A stretch of DNA of 64,000 bases from positions 5,704,001-5,768,000 of the forward strand of contig CM033111.1 in NCBI GenBank assembly GCA_019321725.1, given 5' to 3'. This DNA is from Paulownia fortunei. Its lineage: Eukaryota > Streptophyta > Magnoliopsida > Lamiales > Paulowniaceae. This document shows, one piece after another, positions 23,229 to 34,415 of the stretch. The notes beneath the pieces were generated by a model. It was not told the origin of the DNA. It was given only the letters and a program-made list of their open reading frames with translations, and did not search any database. Within the stretch, counting starts at the first letter, position 1. The number at the start of each line of letters is the position of its first letter. Both the position numbers and the translations under genes were made by a program.

Positions 23229-24043
23229 ATGTCTCGAACAACGCTTCCAACGCAACCAGATGAGGCTCAAGCTCAAACATCATCGACGTCCTCGTCGTTG
23301 ATGCCTATGATAGCCTTGATTGTGAGGCTTATCACCTTGGCTTCTCTCATAGTGTCAACCAGCCTTTTAGCTTCCAACTCCACCACCGTGAGAAGTTACT
23401 ACAACGTCGAAGTCATTGTTCACTTCAACGATATTTACGCCTACCGGTAAGAAATTAAACAAACAATCCTTTTTAACTATCTGTCTTGAGGCCCTTCATA
23501 TATAACTTGATTTATCTTAATTTATCTTCATTTTCACAGGTATGCACTTGCCACTGCTGTCATAGGATTGGCCTACACCTTATTGCGGTTGCCATTTTCA
23601 ATCCATCAAGTGCGATCAGGGAAAAGCCTGGTTAATCATGCCAGCCTTATTGTTTTTGAGTTTCTTGGAGACAAGGTTACTTGAGTATATACATGGATTG
23701 TCCAAATTCCCTTGTTCTTTTATTCTAGTACTTCAATTATTTTGTGGAAGATGTTGCACTGATTTTTATTTTTCGACGAACTCAACAGGTTGTTTTGTCA
23801 CTACTAGCAACAGGGGTGGGTGCTGCATTTGGTGCCACATTAGATCTCAAGACAAATATGGATGAATTGGAGGATGCACTTGAAGAATACTTAGCAATCA
23901 CGAGGTTTTCCCTGTTAAGATCAAAACTGGATGACTTCTTCAACAGAGCTTATATCCCAGCAATATTCCTTCTCATTGCATTCCTCACTTGTGGAGTTTC
24001 ATCTATTCTCTCATCTTTGGCTCTCATGAAGAACACACAATAG
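23229..24043 (+). CDS. CASP-like protein, 4D type, copy 3, divergent (3 exons, 202 aa)
   Basis: Exons: 23229-23446, 23540-23675, 23789-24043 (TAG). Exon 2 is again 136 nt with the same phases as copies 1 and 2, showing common descent. Exon 1 is longer (Ser/Thr/Gln-rich tail SSTSSSLMP before helix 1). Exon 3 is longer by 54 nt because the loop between helices 3 and 4 is expanded by about 18 residues with an acidic stretch (DELEDALEEYLAI). FNDIYAYRYA at the exon 1-2 junction and LLATGVGAAFGATLD are the family marks and are closer to Arabidopsis CASPL4D1 than copies 1 and 2 are. Likely an older paralogue with an altered extracellular loop 2. Converges on the PHD-finger gene, with only 167 bases between stop codons. 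Confidence 0.88.
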
Positions 24044-24210
24044 TGAGTTAAATTAAAGAAAAGGTCCTTCAGAAGCAATGAAATCTGTATTTGAATATAG
24101 CATATTATCACTTACATTTTGTCCCCAATGAAAGACTAATAATGAGACAAAAATTTACCTTTAAGACCATAAGAGCGTCCGTTCATTTTATGACATGGTA
24201 GCACAACAAA
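24044..24210. other. Convergent 3' ends of CASPL copy 3 and the PHD-finger gene
   Basis: Only 167 bases separate the TAG of the forward gene from the stop codon of the reverse gene. Both 3' UTRs must fit here or overlap into each other's coding exons. Confidence 0.7.
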
Positions 24211-26639
24211 CTATGGTAAAGAACGGAAGCACAAGATGTCTTGCTCACAAGCGCTGCACAGAAATATGTTGGGAATTTCATCATTATCTGGGATTTGCAC
24301 ACACCGAGTGTGCTGCCAAACTTGGCATATATCACACGATACCATTCTCTCACCGTCATCATCTTTAGTACCACAAACGCAGTCCACAACCATTAGGCCT
24401 TCACAAATCCCACCATTGATGCCTACTTGCTTGCACTCGAACGCAATTTTACTGCCCGGTTTAACAGTCTTAAAGACCAAATCTGATCCTTTGGGGTTCA
24501 TATTTCTAATTGACTGTGCTACAAAGTTCCTTAGTCCGAAATACATTTCTCTAAATGTCTTCTCAACTTCACACCTTAGCTCGTCGAATATGGCACTGCT
24601 TGTCAATGCAAAACAATGGTATGGTGTTGCTGTCTCCTCTGACACTGCTTCAGCATTGTTTGTTAAGACAACCTTGCAATATATCTTCCTCTTGTTTGTT
24701 TCATCATTGGTTGCCATCTCTCCGCTATATTCTTTAATAAGGTACTTGGAATCAAAAATGATTCTTGAAGCCACAGGAATAGTAGCAAACACTCTATTGT
24801 TAGTCATTACATTGTGCTCTCTAAGAATGTTTTTGTACATGTAGAACATGTCCCTCATAAGTTGAGCCCAAGAAATCTTTTGCTGAGGCTTCAATTTTGA
24901 TTCAATCAGTGGGAAAGCTTCTTGCTTGGGGAATGCCCTGGAGACGTCTTCCAAACAATACTCCAACACTTTGGTGACTGGATTTAGGCATCGACGCACA
25001 AAGTACTTCCCCACCATGTGGTTTCCTAATGACTTGAGCACAAAATCTAGCAAACCAGTGTCACCAATGTAGGCACGTGCAATGTCTCGTACGTGTTGTC
25101 TAGAAACCCACTGAAACTCAGCTCGTTTTAGGGCTTCGACGACCACATGAATGGCCATTTCGACGCGCTTGGGAGACCATCTACAAGATGCATCTGACAT
25201 GATTCCTGGATAGTGAGAATCAATGCTGCTTTCTTTGGGAATTCGGAATTTCAGCTCCAACATATAATGGAATAGATCACCTAGGGTGACCAAGGAATGG
25301 CCTGATAAGACTTGATACCTAGGCAATATAATTTGGATCTCATTTTGACAATTTCCAAATCCAAGTTGATGAGCAATTAGGCTTAGGGGAATGTTTTGGA
25401 TGGCTTTTATAGCACTTTGATACATTTCTTGATTAACTCCATAGCTTCCACGCCCAAATCTGTAGTCCCAATGACCGAACCATGGTTTGCCATAGGCCAC
25501 CGTGTGGAGTAACCTTAGATCCATGCCTTTCTTCTTTGCCACATCTTTCAAGCTCACTTTCCTACAACATTACAGGAATTTTTACAAGATTAAGATATAT
25601 CTTCTGTCCAATAGTCCTTCTACGTCTCTATTTTTCTTACACAATAAAGCGCATTGTGTGTGGTTTAATCAGATTGGAAGGTACAAACCTTGCTCCTATT
25701 CCGGAGCACAAACGATCCCAGAATTCCATGATTTGGTAACCCGCCAAGTCCGACCCGGTTTCAGACCCATTGATGCATAGCAAATGGCCAAACCCATTAG
25801 AGTGAAACACACCATGCAGGCTATGACCCTCTCCCTGCAACTCAATCACATTTGACTTACAATATTCCCCTGAACCAGCCTTGGATGGCAACAGGAAATG
25901 GTACTTCTTATTGCAGATCATGTGGTGCCCCCAGCCTGAGCTACATATATTAATCATCAGAAAGACAGTCAACCTTGCAACTTTTCATACCAGAAACATA
26001 CCTAGTAGGGGACCTCACAATCACGCAAATATTCTTTTAAACAAGAGTTGTTTTCTCCAAATTGAAAACACTAAAATGGAAGTTAGGTTAACCCTCTCCC
26101 ACCACCTACTTGCTCTTACATTTAATAAAGAGATTAGGGGTCAAAAACCGTCACTATTTTCATTATTAGATGAATAATTCCATCCTATTTCCGAGCCTTC
26201 ATTCAAGCACTGCCCATTGAATCTTCTATTACAATTTTATATTCTATACCACACATATGCTTGTCACATAAAATGTCCTAAAAAAACATGCACCAAGAAC
26301 ACATAAATCCTATTCAAACACACAAGATTAGTGCAGTACTCTACCTATGTACTGACAGTGCTTGCAACGAAGCTCAAGCGACAGCTCAATGGGCTCTTCC
26401 ACAACAAACAGAAACAAATGCAACGACGGATGGCGGCGAACTTCCAGCTGAAACGACCAGCTCGCCATTGCTCCACACACACCACTCTCCACCTGCCCAA
26501 ACTCCAACAGGGCTCTGACATTTTCTTGAAATGATCCATTGAACTCCGCCGGGTACCCTCTCTCGCCGAACACCTTGAATTTGAACACCCTTTCACCTCT
26601 CTTCCTCTTCCTGCACCCACTCAGGCCCAACTGAGACAT
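24211..26639 (-). CDS. PHD-finger protein of the MS1/MMD1 family, At2g01810-like (3 exons, 630 aa)
   Basis: Exons in transcript order: 26639-26345, 25935-25689, 25561-24211, 1893 nt in frame. The start MSQLGLSGCRKRKRGE is chosen because basic N-termini followed by FKVFGERGYPAEF open the conserved domain. Family blocks seen: CKHC-QYIGWGHH across junction 1, ARKVSLKDVAKKKG across junction 2, VAYGKPWFGHWDYRFGRGS, and a C-terminal C4HC3 PHD finger at about residues 574-619 (DCVC, CDIC, HTRC, LCSAC) only 11 residues from the end. Family knowledge: MS1 and MMD1/DUET are nuclear regulators needed for tapetum and male meiosis, and PHD fingers read histone H3 tails. The subgroup (At2g01810/At1g33420) is less studied. 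Length is slightly below the usual 670-700. A reproductive role is inferred from family only. Confidence 0.9.
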
Positions 26640-29174
26640 TTTTATCAGAGAGTTAAGACAAGGTGTGATCAAACCACACAAGTTAAAGAGGATTAAAGTT
26701 TGTAAAGATCTTAGCTTTATATTCATATGTATATGTATATGTATATATTGCAATTGTTCACACGCATGGTGCCAGTGAATATAGAAAACCCGAATAAGGA
26801 AGCTCTCAGTTTATGAAAATGGCTCACTATCTGCATGATCTGTGGCAAAATGAACGTACATCTGCAAAAGTATCGCTGTGGCAGCATGCATGAGTTTTTT
26901 TTCCAAGTAAATTAATGAAGCCATGCTTTTCATCATCATCCAATTATATATGTATCCATGGTTTAAGTTGCTAACGTTGTGCTTGGAATTTGGATTTTGA
27001 CAATTAAGGAAAATACTTTTAAACAAATGAATTTTTTCGCCTTAATTTATACATTATATTTTTTAAATATTTTACTTTTATTTTAATTTCAATTCGTTAA
27101 AATTCAAGATCCAAACACACCATAAGCGTCCCGGCAATTTCTAAGGTAAAGGTGGAAAGCACTTTAGGGTGATGTTCTTAGAAGGGTTAATTAGAGCAAT
27201 GCGATGTTCTTGGCCAACTACCATGCATGAAAATTTTGTTTGAGTGGAGGGAAAATTTTAATTTTGTGGGGAAATATAATTTTTAAATTTATTTTGTTTT
27301 ATTGGTAAAATATTTTCAACATGTATTTGTTTTTTTGATTTTATAAGTATGATGGCATCATAACAATAATAAATAAATAAAGTTTCATATCATCATTTAT
27401 ATTAGCGTCTTATTATAAATTTATGAAATTCAAGTTCTATTACCTAATTTTTTACATCATAATATATACTAAAGCTTTTTCTACCCATATTTGATCAGGC
27501 GATGTGGCCTTAATTATTACAATTATATATCTAAGTTTATTTCTCTAGATTTTCCTTCATAATATTACCTATATAAAGTATTTGTCACATTTAATCATGA
27601 TTAATATATAATCATATTAATGTGATCAAGTGTTGTATTCTTATGTAATATTATAATGGATATAACCGCTACAGCACCTGCTACTCTAATTAATTGTCCA
27701 CACTTTTTTGAAGATTAGATCCCATTATCATAATGACCTTTTTGGGATGATTTTTATATTCCTTAATGTTTTTATTTCCTAAAGAATATTAGTTCTTTTT
27801 AAATGCTTTCTTACTCTATAATTTTGCGAAATCTAAAATTTTCTATTATTTGTTATTGTTTAATGCAAAATGATTTACCTCCAAATAGTCGTTTAAGAAA
27901 ATGATTCATTTTATCTAAAGAAAAACTGGCGTTTTCGATATTTATTTCCTCAACACGCAGATATGGACTCCAGGGTTCAATTGATATTGACTCCTAAACT
28001 CTGTAAAAGCCCATTTATAATTTTTTTTTAAAAGCCAATTTTTTTTTCTGAAAAAAATAAGCCCATTTATAAATACTATTGAGTTATTTAAGTTTTAGGG
28101 GAATAAGTAATTATCTTTATTGACCCTACTAAGAGGAAAAAAAAAAAAGCGTCCAAAAAATTTTCAAACAAGAGAATAAAATTTTTATGTTTCATATATA
28201 TATGGGTGAATTAAATATATAAAAGTCTGGTTTACTTGGTTTTTCATTTTAATTTGGCACCCTCAAAATTATAACTTTATGATCTATCTTAATATTTATT
28301 TTCTTTAAAATAATTCTCTTTGGCACTAGCAACATTGATTTTAAATTTAATTACATAATACTTTATGTATAGACCCCATTTAAAAAAAATTATAGCTAGA
28401 TCATGGGTGAATGATTTTATCCTGTGAAATAAAAATGACCAATTATAACAAAATAATTATCTTTAATTATGAACTTTATTACTTGTAGTGAAAATAGAGT
28501 ATATATTAGTATAATGAAGTTTAATATATATTCTCATGCAATGTAATAGATATTTAATAGACATATTTTTATTAATCGCACCATAGAAGATTAAACATAA
28601 AATTTACTGCAGTTTATAATTTTATTTGAATATTTGGTATTATTTGAATAAAACAATAAGAATGTTAGTGATAAATATTTTGTCAAAATAACATACACAT
28701 CATTAGTAAATATAGATTTTACATAACTTTAATGATATTACTCTGGATAATTATTAATAAATTAGAAAAATAAATAAAGTAGAATTTTTTATCATATATA
28801 TAAGGGTATGTTGGTTATTTCTATAAAAAATTGAATTAAATGTTATTTGATTTTGATTTTTATTTTTGGAAAAACACAATAGAGTAATTAATCCTTTTTT
28901 TATTTCACATAAATTATTTTCCCTTTTCAATAATAGGATTTATGTGCAAGGTAAACAAAAAAAAAAAAAAAAGAACCTTTCACAAAGTAAATAAAAGGCC
29001 CTATATGAGACTATTTATTTTTAAAAAGTTGAATATAATATAAACAGGGCAAAGCATTATTAATAGCACAAGTGTAGCAATAAAGTTTAACAAATATATA
29101 TTTTTGTCAAAGATTTTAACTTTTTTTTTATTAAATGTGGAAATCTATTTGATGAAAACTCAATTTTGAGGGCC
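26640..29174. other. Intergenic between divergent PHD-finger and BPC genes
   Basis: About 2.5 kb of AT-rich DNA that must hold both promoters. Near the PHD start, 26724-26749 is a (TATATG)n microsatellite, probably in its leader. No coding frame, RNA gene or clear transposon recognised. Confidence 0.6.
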
Positions 29175-29380
29175 TATCTCTATCTCTCTCTGGTTTCTAT
29201 CTTCTCTCTCTCTCCTCTCTCAATTCTCTCTCTCCTCTCTCCTCTCTCCTCTCTCTCCAGAAGGAAAAAAACCTAAAAGAGCTGTTTACCCACAAGTGAG
29301 TTCTCTCTCTCCCCCTTCTCTCTTTCCCTCTCTCTCTTTCAAAATATATTATCTGGGCTTTTCTCTCTCTCCCTCTTTCC
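29175..29380 (+). promoter_or_regulatory. CT/GA-rich tract in the BPC gene leader (GAGA elements)
   Basis: Over about 200 bases the + strand is nearly pure C and T, with repeated CTCTCTCTCC and TCTCTCTCTC words, i.e. GAGAGAGA on the other strand. BPC proteins bind GA repeats of the type RGARAGRRA, so the tract is a dense potential target of the gene's own product. A GTGAGT donor sits inside it at 29296. Confidence 0.65.
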
Positions 29381-30154
29381 TATCTAACTATTTGTATTAT
29401 TTTATATGCTTAAATTTTGAATATATAATGTCTGCATGTGTTTGATGTTCTGATTTGTTCTGTTTCGTTGCTCTAATTGTTATTGCAGATCTGTTATGTG
29501 AATTTGTGTTTCAGATCTGTTTGAAAATGTCAAAGATTGAATCTTTTGGACAGGAATCTTCATTTTCACGGGTGTTTGGAAATTTTATCGATAGTTGCTG
29601 TATATTTGCTTCATGGGTTTCTTTAATTAGAAGGGGATCTGTTTGATTTGTCATTTTTTCTGTTTAATTTACATTGCGGGTTCCAAGAAACGAAGCAAAA
29701 GTTATTCTTGTTGCTATTATTTTTCTTTGTTTCAGATCTTATGGCTGTTTCAGTTTTTTGATAATTTTATTGGTTAAAAAACAATGGGGTTTGTTAATAA
29801 TTGTCAATTTATTGAAATTGAAGATTCACCTGAAATTGACATAATTATAGGTAGAAAAGAATTGGAAGACTCAAAATTGGAATCATGTGTTTATTTGAAT
29901 TTAGATATTTGTTGCAAAGTCATGGTTTTGGTTGCTGACTTATATGACATGCTCACATATTCGTCATTTGTAAAACTAGAGCGATTTGTCGTATTGATCT
30001 GTTTGCATATTGATTACTTGGCTGATTGCTTCTCCTGCAAGGATTTCTTTAGGTTTTTGGTTGTCATATTAATGAAAAATGCAATGCCTACAGTGGTAAA
30101 ATGGAAATACTTTCAGGACTTAATGAATGTGGTGTTCTTTTCCTTGATCTGTAG
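29296..30154 (+). other. Probable intron in the 5' UTR of the BPC gene
   Basis: CACAA|GTGAGTTC at 29296 is a strong donor and TTGATCTGTAG ending at 30154 is an acceptor five bases before the BPC ATG. The stretch between is T-rich, as plant introns are. A 137-codon frame inside it (29784-30197) is in a different frame from BPC and matches nothing known. Confidence 0.5.
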
Positions 30155-30159
30155 TTTTG

Positions 30160-31002
30160 ATGGACGAAGACAGCCTGAGGAATTGGGGTTATTATGAACC
30201 TCCCCTTAAAGGGCATCTTGGTCTCCAGCTCATGTCTTCCGTGGCAGAGCGAGACACAAAACCTTTCCTATCTGGGCGTGATAATCCTGTAATGGTTTCA
30301 GCTAATGGTGCCTTCCATCCCCGGGATTGTGTGGTTACTGAACCACCGGTCACACACATGGACTATGTCAGAGATAGTTGGATAAATCACAGGGAAAAGT
30401 TCTTGCATATGTTCCCAGGGAACCCTTATAATTCTGTTCTTGCTGAGTCTTCTGGAACCCATCATTCCATGCAGATGGTGCCCCAACCTGACACCACCAA
30501 AGAGACCAGGTCAAACGTGGAAGAGCCAATTGTTAAGAAGGAAGGTGGCCCTGCCAAAAAGAGGGCAGCTGCTGCAACCCCAAAAACTCCTAAAGCAAAG
30601 AAGCCTAGAAAAGGGCCTGTGCCAAAGGAAAATGGTAATCCCTCTGTTCAACGTGCAAAAACAGCAAAGAAGAATGTGGAAGTTGTTATAAATGGAATTG
30701 ATATGGATATTACTGGTATACCAATTCCTGTTTGCTCTTGTACTGGTACTCCCCAGCAGTGTTATAGATGGGGATGTGGGGGTTGGCAGTCTGCTTGTTG
30801 CACCACAACTATATCAATGTATCCATTGCCAATGAGCACCAAAAGACGTGGGGCCAGAATTGCTGGACGAAAGATGAGTCAGGGTGCTTTTAAGAAGGTT
30901 TTGGAAAAACTTGCCGCAGAAGGCTATAACTTTGCTAACCCAATTGACCTGAGGACTTACTGGGCAAAACATGGTACCAACAAGTTTGTGATAATCAGGT
31001 AG
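30160..31002 (+). CDS. BPC1: Class I BASIC PENTACYSTEINE (BBR/BPC) GAGA-binding transcription factor (280 aa)
   Basis: A single coding exon from ATG 30160 (MDEDSLRNWGYYEPP, the class I N-terminus) to TAG 31002. The codon before is TTG, so no longer start is plausible. Order of parts: N-terminal conserved block to about residue 45, a middle region, a basic nuclear-localisation stretch at about 130-150 (PKTPKAKKPRKGP), then the DNA-binding domain from about 175 with the five invariant cysteines beginning VCSCTG at 192 and continuing QQCYRWGCGGWQSACC, and the terminal TYWAKHGTNKFVIIR. Family knowledge: BPC proteins bind GA repeats and recruit Polycomb-type repression and other factors at developmental genes. 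It is class I (BPC1/2/3 type); BPC1 and BPC3 cannot be told apart here. The leader is itself GA-rich, allowing self-regulation (inference). Confidence 0.96.
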   Translation: MDEDSLRNWGYYEPPLKGHLGLQLMSSVAERDTKPFLSGRDNPVMVSANGAFHPRDCVVTEPPVTHMDYVRDSWINHREKFLHMFPGNPYNSVLAESSGTHHSMQMVPQPDTTKETRSNVEEPIVKKEGGPAKKRAAAATPKTPKAKKPRKGPVPKENGNPSVQRAKTAKKNVEVVINGIDMDITGIPIPVCSCTGTPQQCYRWGCGGWQSACCTTTISMYPLPMSTKRRGARIAGRKMSQGAFKKVLEKLAAEGYNFANPIDLRTYWAKHGTNKFVIIR

Positions 31003-34000
31003 ATTAAACATTCTGGGCACCACAACTGGATTGCCGCCGCATCTGGTCCGTTTTTCATGTATATATTCTGTGGCCTTTTGCAGTTATTTGCTTGGTACTT
31101 TGTAGCCCTTGAATTTTCGTATTCATGATACGTGTTTCAAATCCTCGACTATTATGGTTCTCACAAAGCCATTAATCAATTCTCCTTTGTTTACTTCATA
31201 GGCTAGCAATATTTTTCTGGCCATTGAGGATAGGATAATGAATTATTTCTTTTATTCTAGTTAATGGATGATTTTGAGATTAATTTCTTCTTCCTTTACC
31301 CTGGTGGTTCTATGAGCTGTGTTTATCCGAACTTGGACATCTATATTACTTGTTGCACATTATATTTTTCCACGCATATTTACTTATTTTGTCACTTACA
31401 AACCCTCGATTATATTGGACCGGGACATTTACTTTATGTCTGACCATTCTGTGTTTTGTAAATCCTCATACGGAGAGCTAAGTTGCTTCCTATCATAGAA
31501 ACAAATACAGGGAAAAATTGCCTTGCATTCTTGGACAATAGTGTAGCAGAACCAAACAAAAGGAGTATTTGCCATTTTGTGCTTACCTTTAAGGATGCGA
31601 TTCCATTTCTTCTTTCAGGTGCTATATCACTAGTTAGATTCTTGGATTATATTGATCCTGCCTGCATTGCTATAAATGTTTCTGCAATGGGGCATACTTG
31701 GTTTTGACATGCAAAATATATAACTGAAACTTAGCCTTTCTTCACCACGGCATGAATTTGTTTGCTGTAATGCAGTATCTTTATCGACAATCAATAGATT
31801 CTTCACTGCTAACAACTTAAATTCTCATAGAATGTCTGCATTTTGGTGGTCTGATTTTCTCAGCTGCTGCAAGGAAATGTATGTTATGGTCTGCATATTG
31901 TCAAGATATTTTGTCTTTTTCGATCTTGTCTAATTTGAGATGCTGCAAAGGTTCTTTTTTTAACCATTGTTTCATGTTTGGCAAATAATCATCTTGGTCT
32001 ATTTTGTCTGAGATGCACCACCTTACTCTGATATATATTTTGTAGCAGTTAACCACTACTAATATTTTTTTGTAATTTTTGAATTTTGATGTTCTGAGTT
32101 CAAAAATTACTTCAAGCTTTAGCAGCGTCAATGTCAATAGTCGTACTAAATCCATATGGAGGTGATTTAATATGTTGCCTTCTAGATAAAATTTCCTAGT
32201 TTGAACCTTTGTGAGAGAAAAATACATTTGGCAGTAATTGTATTTCACTTAAAAAAGGAATAAGACCATTCCCATTTGGATTTTTCTAAAACCTTCCACT
32301 TAGCCAGCAAAGCAAACCATTGCTCTCCAAAAGTAGTGTGCATGTTATTAGATCTATAATTCTATTTTTGTAATATTTATAAAATTACAAGGAGAGAATG
32401 CTACTTTCAAGTATTGGGTTCGCATGAGTGGGGCACCTGATCTGATCTGATCTGATCTCCTCGTGCACTAGTTAACGTACAAAGTACAGGAGTATGAGTT
32501 TACATTCTTTAGGACCAAAGAAGGAAATTTTGGAGATAACATCAAAATCACTCCACCATGCCAATGACATGATCAACAAGGAAGAATTGATGGATATCAT
32601 GGCTCCTAAAGTACATATTGTTCTCTTTATTGTGAAAAACTTTGAAACAAAAACAAAAGAATAATTACATAACCCTCCTCTAAAATTTGATCTAATTATA
32701 AAATAAATATACTGAATTTTTTAAATTACATCCGTCTCTCCTGACACTAAGAGTTGCTAAAAAATACTAATGTTTTTGAAAATTACAAAAACCTTCCTTA
32801 ATGCTTGTCTAAATTAGATGTATCTCCCGGACTTGTATGGTTTATGTAGTAAAATCTTGTTGTCCTATCCATAATATTGCTCTGATCTAAGACACTGTCT
32901 TGAAACTTTGACCAATGTTCCTATTCTAGATTCTGATCTTATCTCCATGTTATCTCATAGTCAAAGAAATGTACTTTATGCCTACTCAAAATGAGGTATT
33001 ATTCTGGAACTATTCTTGGTCTGACTAGTTGAACCACTCTCACCATCTAGGACAAAGTTATATGCTTTTGTCAGAATTGTATTTTTCATTTTATAACTTA
33101 AGCCTAGTTCAATATTTGTCCAAACACTTACCGGGATTCTCACATTACATCCCATAACTCCCAAATTTTCACACATTACATCCTGTTTCCCCCCCTTTCT
33201 GGTAAGTATTAATGGAAAAGGGTACGAGCCACTCACGTGCCGTTAATTATGCTGCATCCAATGCTGGGTCAAATGTCCTAATTTTTGTCATGATACTTGG
33301 CACAGGATATATGTACTCACTGCAAATGCAAAACCCTCAAACTCGTATCAACTTATTAACATGCAACACAAAGTTTTCACCAAAAAAAAACAATCTTTAC
33401 CCTCATCATTAAAACCAAAACATGAAAAGCACACACTCTTATGAGATGTAAAAAATACCAGAATTTTGAGGGGGAAATCTAACCAAACAGCCACTAATAA
33501 GATTAGGGAACCTCAGAAAACAACCGACCCGTAACCAGAAAATCCCAATCAAGAAGCTTTATGGATCTCACAGCCTGCCTTGCAGATTGAGGCTCCTTTT
33601 GGAAACAAGAAAATTTGCATTCCTCTTGAGACTTTTGGTGTTTTGAAATGAGGAAAAAAAAAATGGGGGGCAAACTTAAAGCATGATTTCCTCTAAAAGT
33701 GAAGTTTTATCAGATACAAAATTTGTGAGATTGAAATCTTGGACTTTGTTGGTGGGCTGTGGAGCAGCAGAAAAAAGGGTGTCCTTTGGGTTGGGTTTGT
33801 TTTGGGGTGAGAGAATGAAGGCCTCTGCCCTTTGTGAATGATACATGGTTCAATGGCTTTATTTCTGAGAGGTGAACATGCCAATGGTTTGCACTTTGCA
33901 TTCAACTCCATTTCTTGTTTCTGTATTTCATTACCTCAACTTAGATGAGCTGGGTGCAATACTTTAGGTTCCATTCCTGTACCAATGTAAATATTCCTCA

Positions 34001-34415
34001 ACTTCCTGACAACTTTATCCACAAATTAGGCAAAAGAAGATGACACACCACTTTGAACTAAGCCAGTGAAATTCCAATAGACTATGATGAAATCATGAAA
34101 GCACTCACTCACTCAGATATAGCAGCAGATAAATTAATAAGCTTATGGTCTTAAGGAAGTTTATAATCTACCAAGTAAAGTATAATGCTTATGAGTCTGT
34201 TTTTCCTTTATGTTTTTTTACTTTTTGATTCGAAATCAGAATGTGCACAAGGAAAATTAATGGTCTAGAATCTATAAACAGAGAACAGGAAAAACAAAAG
34301 AATCTCCCTCAGAAACATGCAGCAAGGTGCAATCTCACATCTATTCTAATCCCTTTCTTTTAACCTTTGTTTTCTTAATGAAGCAAGCTAGTTGAAGGGA
34401 ATAATTGATACCAAT
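31003..34415. other. Intergenic between convergent BPC and clathrin-assembly genes
   Basis: Begins with the BPC 3' UTR. A TGATC pentanucleotide repeat lies at 32438-32458. Around 32650-32710, TTACATAACCCTCCTCTAAA resembles the ends of the G-rich repeat family described at 49385 and 56340. From 33120 to 33195 the word CACATTACATCC occurs twice. No credible gene. Confidence 0.55.

Noticed and set aside
24236..24844. 202-codon open frame on the + strand
   Set aside because: Antisense shadow of the last exon of the PHD-finger gene, which carries a complete C4HC3 finger in the other direction.
29784..30197. 137-codon frame just before the BPC gene
   Set aside because: Lies in a different frame from BPC and within a T-rich stretch bounded by a good donor and acceptor; best read as the leader intron.
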